DNA of 52,036 nucleotides, taken from positions 1 through 52,036 of the forward strand of contig NZ_BMMS01000041.1 in the NCBI RefSeq assembly GCF_014646055.1. Reading direction: 5' to 3'. Position 1 is the first letter of the stretch, and each line of letters begins with the position of its first letter. The notes under the pieces were generated by a model. It saw nothing but the letters and a program-made list of their open reading frames with translations. It ran no database searches and was not told where the DNA came from. The translations under genes were made by a program, and so were the position numbers. The DNA comes from Wenjunlia tyrosinilytica. Its GTDB lineage: Bacteria; Actinomycetota; Actinomycetes; Streptomycetales; Streptomycetaceae. Positions 47,724-52,036 of the stretch are shown piece after piece.

Positions 47724-49439
47724 TTGGCGAACGCCGAGGAAGCCCCCGTTCGGCTTCCACAGCTGAGGCTGGACGAGTTGCTGGAGGAGCTCCAGGCCCG
47801 GCTCGACGCCGCCCGAAGCACCCGGGACCGCGTGCACAGCCTGCTCGAGGCCGTGCTGTCCGTCGGGCGCGAACTCGATCTGGAGCATGTCCTGCGCCGC
47901 ATCGTCGAGGCGGCCGCGGTGCTCGTGGACGCCCAGTACGGCGCCCTGGGGGTCATCGGCTGCGACGGCAGGACGCACTCGCAGTTCCTCACCGTGGGGA
48001 TGACCGAGGAGGAGATCGCCGCCGTCGGACCGTTCCCCTCCGGGCACGGGATCCTGGGCGAGCTGATCCGCCGTCCGGAGGCGCTGCGGCTGCCCATCAT
48101 CCGCGAGCACCCCGCCTCCTACGGCTTCCCGCCCAACCATCCGCCGATGAACACCTTCGCGGGTGTGCCGATCCGGGTGCGCGATCAGGTGTTCGGCAAT
48201 CTCTACCTGACCGAGAAGCGCGGCGGAGCGGACTTCGACGCCGAGGACGAGGCGGTGCTGTCCACTCTCGCCGTGGCCGCCGGTGTCGCCATCGACAACG
48301 CCCGGCTGTACGAGGAGTCCATGCGGCGCGAGCGGTGGCTGCGGGCGAGCGCCGAGGTGACCACCGGCCTGATGTCCGGCAGCCCGACGGCGGAGGTGAC
48401 CGGGCTGATCGCCGAGCTGGCCAAGGACATCACGGGCGCCGAGCTGGCCGCGGTCGCGCTTCCGCTGGCCGACGGCGCCGCGCTGACCGTGGAGTTCGCC
48501 ATCGGACATCAGGCCGAAAGCCATCGAGGCCTCGTGCTGCCGGTGGACGGCAGCCTGGTCGGCCTCGCCCTCGCCGAGGGCCGGCCGGTCATGAGCGACG
48601 ACGTCTGCGACGACCCCCGGATCCGCGAGGGGCAGCGGCGCCTGGCCGGGCTGGGGCCCGCGGTGGCCGCCCCGATCAAGTCCGGCGAAGCGGTGCGCGG
48701 GGTGCTGTTGCTGGTGCGCGACCGGGGCCGGCCGGCCTTCTCGCAGGACGAGGTCGAGCCGCTGCTCGGCTTCGCGGGGCAGGCCGCGGTGGCCATGGAA
48801 CTGGAGGAGCGGCGCAGCGGCGCCGAGCAGATCGCCCTGCTGGAGGACCGCGACCGGATCGCCCGCGATCTGCACGACCTGGCGATCCAGCGCCTGTTCG
48901 CGACGGGGATGACACTGCAGAGCGCGGACCGCCTCATCGACCATACCGGGGCCTCGGAGCGGGTCCAGCGGGCGGTCAACGACCTGGACGAGACCATCAA
49001 GATCATCCGGTCCACCATCTTCGGTCTGCGGTCCAGGGAGACCGCCGCCCAGCACGGGCTGCGTACCCGGGCGGTCCGGACGGTCGGCGACGCCGCGGCC
49101 GTCCTCGGCTTCGCGCCGAGCCTGCGCATGGAGGGCCTGCTGGACGCACAGGTGCCCCGGGAGGTCGCCGCGGACGCGGTGGCGGTGCTGGGGGAGGCCC
49201 TCGCCAACGCGGCACGGCATTCGCACGCCGACCGCGTCGAGGTCGCCCTCGTCAGCGACGGCGGGCAGCTGACCCTGACCGTCACGGACAACGGGGTGGG
49301 CGTACCCGCGGGCGGGCGGCGCAGCGGCCTGCGCAACCTCGCGGAGCGGGCGCGACGCCACGGCGGCGAACTGCGGCTGACCACCCCGCCGGGCGGCGGC
49401 ACCACCTTGGCCTGGCGGGTCCCCCTGACAATGGCGTAA
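47724..49439 (+). CDS. dual-GAF sensor histidine kinase (DevS/DosT/OsdK-like)
   Basis: This 571-residue cytoplasmic kinase has two GAF domains. GAF1 (about 55-195) includes FPSGHGILGELIRRPEALRL, HPASYGFPPNHPPMNTF and VFGNLYLTEKRGGADF; the His in NHPPM lies at the region that holds haem in DevS/DosT. GAF2 is about 220-365. The HisKA_3 helix has RIARDLHDLAIQRLFATGM with His384, and the ATPase has EALANAARHS and GLRNLAERARRHGG. It probably senses oxygen, NO or redox state and phosphorylates a NarL-type regulator, such as the one at the right edge. TTG start at 47724 after GAGGAGGG. Confidence 0.9.
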   Translation: MANAEEAPVRLPQLRLDELLEELQARLDAARSTRDRVHSLLEAVLSVGRELDLEHVLRRIVEAAAVLVDAQYGALGVIGCDGRTHSQFLTVGMTEEEIAAVGPFPSGHGILGELIRRPEALRLPIIREHPASYGFPPNHPPMNTFAGVPIRVRDQVFGNLYLTEKRGGADFDAEDEAVLSTLAVAAGVAIDNARLYEESMRRERWLRASAEVTTGLMSGSPTAEVTGLIAELAKDITGAELAAVALPLADGAALTVEFAIGHQAESHRGLVLPVDGSLVGLALAEGRPVMSDDVCDDPRIREGQRRLAGLGPAVAAPIKSGEAVRGVLLLVRDRGRPAFSQDEVEPLLGFAGQAAVAMELEERRSGAEQIALLEDRDRIARDLHDLAIQRLFATGMTLQSADRLIDHTGASERVQRAVNDLDETIKIIRSTIFGLRSRETAAQHGLRTRAVRTVGDAAAVLGFAPSLRMEGLLDAQVPREVAADAVAVLGEALANAARHSHADRVEVALVSDGGQLTLTVTDNGVGVPAGGRRSGLRNLAERARRHGGELRLTTPPGGGTTLAWRVPLTMA

Positions 49440-49803
49440 CCCCGCGGTCCCCTGAGCCGTGCGGCCCCATGGCTTCATGGCCTCATGGCCGCGCGGGCGC
49501 GGTGCCCCCGAGTGGCGGTGACGGGCCCCTAGCGCAAAACTGATGATGTGGCCACTCGGGGATCGCCCATATGGCACACGGCCGACCGGTTCGACCGCAT
49601 GCCGTGGACGCCCGCATGACGGACCGTCGGCCACCGGCGGCCCTGTGTGCGCGGACCCCCGTCACGGCACATTCCCTGACCGCCGCTGCCCGGCCCCTCC
49701 AGGAGCCCGACAACGCGAGACAGAGCGTCGGCCGGCCGCCACGCACCGGCGACGTGACACGGAGGTAAGGGCCACGGAGGTGAGGGCCATGGAGGTGAGG
49801 GCC
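49440..49803. other. 360-bp gap between kinase and second USP gene
   Basis: No gene is supported. It holds an 11-bp inverted repeat (49506-49516 CCCCGAGTGGC with 49551-49561) around a 34-nt loop, which may be a terminator or a regulator site, and most of the 15-bp ribosome-site repeat described separately. Short frames here lack coding character. Confidence 0.5.
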
Positions 49804-49817
49804 ATGGAGGATAGGGC
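49758..49817 (+). repeat. 15-bp tandem repeat carrying the ribosome-binding site, 4 copies
   Basis: Four units of CAYGGAGGTGAGGGC. Each holds a GGAGG; units 3 and 4 also hold an ATG. Both ATGs (49789 and 49804) are in the USP frame with identical 8-nt spacing from a GGAGG, so the repeat multiplies both start and ribosome site. Confidence 0.85.
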
Positions 49818-50691
49818 CGCAGAGCCAGTCGTCACCGTAGGTCTGGATGGTTCACCCGAAAGTATGATCGCTGCCCACTGGGCGGTCGGCGAGGCGCGCA
49901 TGCGGCACGTCCCGCTGCGCCTGGTGCACGCGTGGGTGATGCTGCCGCCCGTCGAGCCCGGTGTTCCCGAGGAGGATGTGCAGGGCTACTGGGCCAGGCG
50001 CATCGTGCGCGACGCGGCCAAGCAACTGCGCGAGGACTACCCGGGGGTGGTCGTCGAGGAGGCCATGGTGGCCGGGGACCCCGCCGAGGCGCTGCTGGCC
50101 GAGACCGAGCGCTCGCAGGTGCTGGCCCTCGGATCACGGGGCATAGGCCCTGTCTCCCGCTTCTTCGTCGGAAGCCTCGCCCAGGACGTCGTCGCCCGGG
50201 CCGACGGGCCGACGGTCCTGGTCAGGTCCCGCAAACGGGAGGGCGACCTGCCCGTCTTCGGCGGTGACGGGGACGTCGTCGTCGCGCTGCGGCTGCACCA
50301 GCCGTGCGAGGACCTGCTCGACTTCGCCTTCGACGCCGCCCAGCGGCGCGGGTCCGTCCTGCGGGCGGTGCACTCCAGGACCCTGCCGCGGCATGCGTAC
50401 GCCCCGTGGGCCGTGGACCCCCGCGCCGCCAAGGAACTGGCGGAGGAGGCGGGCGAGCAGCTGCGCGGCGCTGTCGCACCGTGGCGCAAGAAGTACCTGA
50501 CCGTCCGCGTCATCGAGGATGTCGCACTGGAGAGCCCGGCCCGGGCGGTCGTCCGCGCGGCGGAGAGCGCCGAACTGCTCGTCGTGGGACGGCAGCGCAA
50601 ACCCGCGGCACTGGCGCCCCACCTCGGCACGGTGGTCCACGCGGCCATCCACCACGCCCTCTGCCCGGTAGCGGTCGTCCCCCACGACTGA
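49804..50691 (+). CDS. tandem-domain universal stress protein
   Basis: This 295-residue protein has two UspA domains. The first has VTVGLDGSPESMIAAHWAVGEA and LALGSRGIGPVSRFFVGSLAQDVV; the second has VVVALRLHQPCEDLLDFAFDAA and LLVVGRQRKPAALAPHLG, ending CPVAVVPHD like the first USP. The ATG at 49804 is used here; the in-frame ATG at 49789 is equally well placed because the start region is a 15-bp repeat. It is convergent with the nitroreductase gene. The likely role is ATP-binding stress adaptation within the hypoxia/dormancy cluster. Confidence 0.9.
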   Translation: MEDRAAEPVVTVGLDGSPESMIAAHWAVGEARMRHVPLRLVHAWVMLPPVEPGVPEEDVQGYWARRIVRDAAKQLREDYPGVVVEEAMVAGDPAEALLAETERSQVLALGSRGIGPVSRFFVGSLAQDVVARADGPTVLVRSRKREGDLPVFGGDGDVVVALRLHQPCEDLLDFAFDAAQRRGSVLRAVHSRTLPRHAYAPWAVDPRAAKELAEEAGEQLRGAVAPWRKKYLTVRVIEDVALESPARAVVRAAESAELLVVGRQRKPAALAPHLGTVVHAAIHHALCPVAVVPHD

Positions 50692-50761
50692 GCACGGCCG
50701 AGGCGCGCGGCCAAGAGGCCACCGCTCGCCCAAGGTCACCGCTCGCCCAAGAGGCCACGGC

Positions 50762-51748
50762 TCACCGCGGGCCGTCGTCCAGCACCTCCTGGGGGGAGCG
50801 GCGCGGAGTCGTCGGACCGCTGGGCCCGTATCCCAGACGGATCAGCATTTGCGCGTGCTCCGGGCCGTCGTGGGTGTCACGCAGCGCCCAGCGCAGATCG
50901 GGCCACTCCAGCGCCTGGTGCAGCAGCGAGGCCCGCACCCCGTTCGCCGTGGCCACGAGAAGGATCCTCTGCAGGGCCTGCCCGGAGCGCAGCCAGTCGC
51001 CGGGACCGTCGAACGCCGTGGTCAGCACCGCGATGAGCGGCCGGGGCTCGAAGACGGCGGGCGGGGGACGCCGCGGGAAGCCGGGCTCGGTGAAGCTCCG
51101 CATCGGCAGATGGGCCCCCGCGTCGAGCGGCCCCACCGCCCCGGGAGGTATCCCCGTGTCGGCTCGTTCCCTGACCCACGAGTCGCTCTCGCCGCGCCGC
51201 TCGGAGTCGGCGAGATTGCGGCGTTCGCCCTCGGCGGTCAGCTCCAGGAGGCGGCAGGTCTCGTCCGTCCCGGGGAAGTGCGCGCAGGCGCCCTCGGCAC
51301 GCGCGGCCTCGATCAGCTGGTTGACCACCTCCGCCGGGAGCCGCCGGTCGGAGAACGGGAAGCGGCTGCTGTGCCGCCGCCAGATGGCCTCGTAGAGGTC
51401 GCGCCCGCCGTGGGTATCGGCGCGCGGCGGTCCGGCCAGCCGCACGGTGGCGAGCAGTGTCGGCTCGCCCGGATCCGGCAGGAGGCGGACAACGGGTTCC
51501 CAGCCCAGGTGGTCGGCGGCGACGCGCAGGTTGAACAGGGACGCCCCGGCCGAGATGCGCAGCGCCCGGCCGTTGGGGTCGGCGTGGCGTACCGCGCGCT
51601 CGGTGGCGGCGTGCAGCTCCAGTGTCCTGGTGCCCGAGTCCAGCCGGTAGCGCCAGGGCTGGGTGTTGTGCATGGACGGTGCGGCCACCGCCGCGGAGAT
51701 GAGCTTCTCCAACGCGGCCGCGTCCAGGGTCCGGTCCTTCGTCTTCAT
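50762..51748 (-). CDS. Acg-like nitroreductase family protein
   Basis: This 328-residue protein belongs to the Acg branch of the FMN nitroreductase fold, often induced by DosR in mycobacteria. Recognisable parts are LISAAVAAPSMHNTQPWRYRL, HADPNGRALRISAGASLFNLR, YEAIWRRHSSRFPFSDR, GDWLRSGQALQRILLVATANGVRAS and a final MLIRLGYGP. In Acg the active-site lid may sequester FMN rather than catalyse nitro reduction. ATG at 51748 with GGAG upstream; the longer frame to 51943 is not coding-like. A palindrome (51821-51839) lies 73-91 bp upstream. Confidence 0.9.
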   Translation of the reverse strand: MKTKDRTLDAAALEKLISAAVAAPSMHNTQPWRYRLDSGTRTLELHAATERAVRHADPNGRALRISAGASLFNLRVAADHLGWEPVVRLLPDPGEPTLLATVRLAGPPRADTHGGRDLYEAIWRRHSSRFPFSDRRLPAEVVNQLIEAARAEGACAHFPGTDETCRLLELTAEGERRNLADSERRGESDSWVRERADTGIPPGAVGPLDAGAHLPMRSFTEPGFPRRPPPAVFEPRPLIAVLTTAFDGPGDWLRSGQALQRILLVATANGVRASLLHQALEWPDLRWALRDTHDGPEHAQMLIRLGYGPSGPTTPRRSPQEVLDDGPR

Positions 51749-51820
51749 CGGGGTACTCCTCACAGCCGTTGGCCTCGCCGTCTGCCTCGCTCCAGCGTTG
51801 TCCTGGAACGACGGGCCGTG

Positions 51821-51839
51821 CAGGGGCCGAAGGGCCCTG
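51821..51839. promoter_or_regulatory. GGGGCCG palindrome before nitroreductase, candidate DosR/OsdR-type box
   Basis: CAGGGGCCGAAGGGCCCTG is a near-perfect palindrome that shares GGGGCCG-nn-GGCCC with the element at 47542-47557. It is placed 73 bp before the nitroreductase start, suitable for an activator. Confidence 0.5.
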
Positions 51840-51890
51840 TGTCCGGGTCGAGCGGGGTCCCGTTCGGTGGGCCGACCGCGTGAGGAGCGC

Positions 51891-52036
51891 TCAGCGGCGC
51901 GGCGAGGGCCGGTCGTCGCGGAGCACGCGACCCGCGACGGCACCGTTCCGCGAGACCTGGGTGGCGAGTACGGCCGCCTGAATGCGCCGCTCGACGCCGA
52001 GTTTGGCCAGGAGGCGGGAGATGTGGTTCTTGACGG
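51891..52036 (-). CDS. LuxR/NarL-type response regulator, C-terminal end (partial)
   Basis: Only the last 48 codons are inside the window. They hold the recognition helix and following helix of a GerE/LuxR DNA-binding domain: [26 protein letters not shown], then a short basic tail ending RPSPRR. This form is typical of DevR/DosR-class regulators. With the kinase, USPs and Acg-like gene next to it, it is the probable response partner of the dual-GAF kinase. The receiver domain lies beyond the right edge. Confidence 0.85.
   Translation of the reverse strand, partial: VKNHISRLLAKLGVERRIQAAVLATQVSRNGAVAGRVLRDDRPSPRR

Noticed and set aside
49543-49803. N-terminal extension of the second universal stress protein back to 49543
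   Set aside because: The translation is low-complexity, has no UspA character, and better-placed ATGs with GGAGG lie at 49789 and 49804.

Overview
The window looks like part of a Streptomyces chromosome, probably an arm region. It has very high GC, strong third-position GC bias, GTG and TTG starts, a mycothiol-dependent formaldehyde dehydrogenase and large polyketide synthase (PKS) genes. No rRNA, tRNA, CRISPR array, transposase or phage gene was seen.

Region 1 (1-16.8 kb) is part of a polyketide or unusual fatty-acid locus. It holds a PUFA-synthase-like PKS whose N-terminus carries two nitronate-monooxygenase-type (NPD) segments, running off the left edge. It also holds a small two-repeat IPT/TIG protein, an RsbW-like ATPase, and a complete KS-AT-DH-ER-KR-ACP PKS whose KS lacks its active-site cysteine (Gly instead). 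Two long gene-poor stretches (about 1.4 and 1.8 kb) lie here; the second contains an inverted pair of ~247-bp homologous segments.

Region 2 (16.8-20.8 kb) is housekeeping-like: DNA polymerase/exonuclease PolX, a SAM methyltransferase, a GNAT acetyltransferase and a secreted SLT-domain protein.

Region 3 (21.2-44.5 kb) is a very complete quaternary-amine catabolic island. BetA and BetB oxidise choline to glycine betaine. A Rieske oxygenase (GbcA-like) with its own Rieske ferredoxin and FAD reductase demethylates betaine to dimethylglycine. Dimethylglycine oxidase and the four-subunit sarcosine oxidase (SoxBDAG) finish the route to glycine. The released one-carbon units are handled by a mycothiol formaldehyde dehydrogenase with an MBL hydrolase, a MetF-like reductase and PurU. 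A ProV/ProW-ProW/ProX ABC transporter imports betaine. An IclR-family regulator sits in the middle. I found a repeated operator (two GTTGCG-N5-CGCAAC-like palindromes with centres 19 bp apart) in front of mscR, the gbc operon, betA/iclR, purU and the dmg-sox operon, and one copy before betB. The island therefore reads as a single IclR regulon, probably repressed without substrate.

Region 4 (44.6-52 kb) begins with an SMR efflux gene, its TetR regulator and a decayed peptidase pseudogene. It continues as a hypoxia/dormancy-type (DevR/DosR/OsdR-like) stress cluster: two tandem universal stress proteins, a dual-GAF histidine kinase, an Acg-like nitroreductase and the end of a LuxR-type response regulator at the right edge. 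Two matching GC-rich palindromes, upstream of the first USP gene and of the nitroreductase, are candidate response-regulator boxes.
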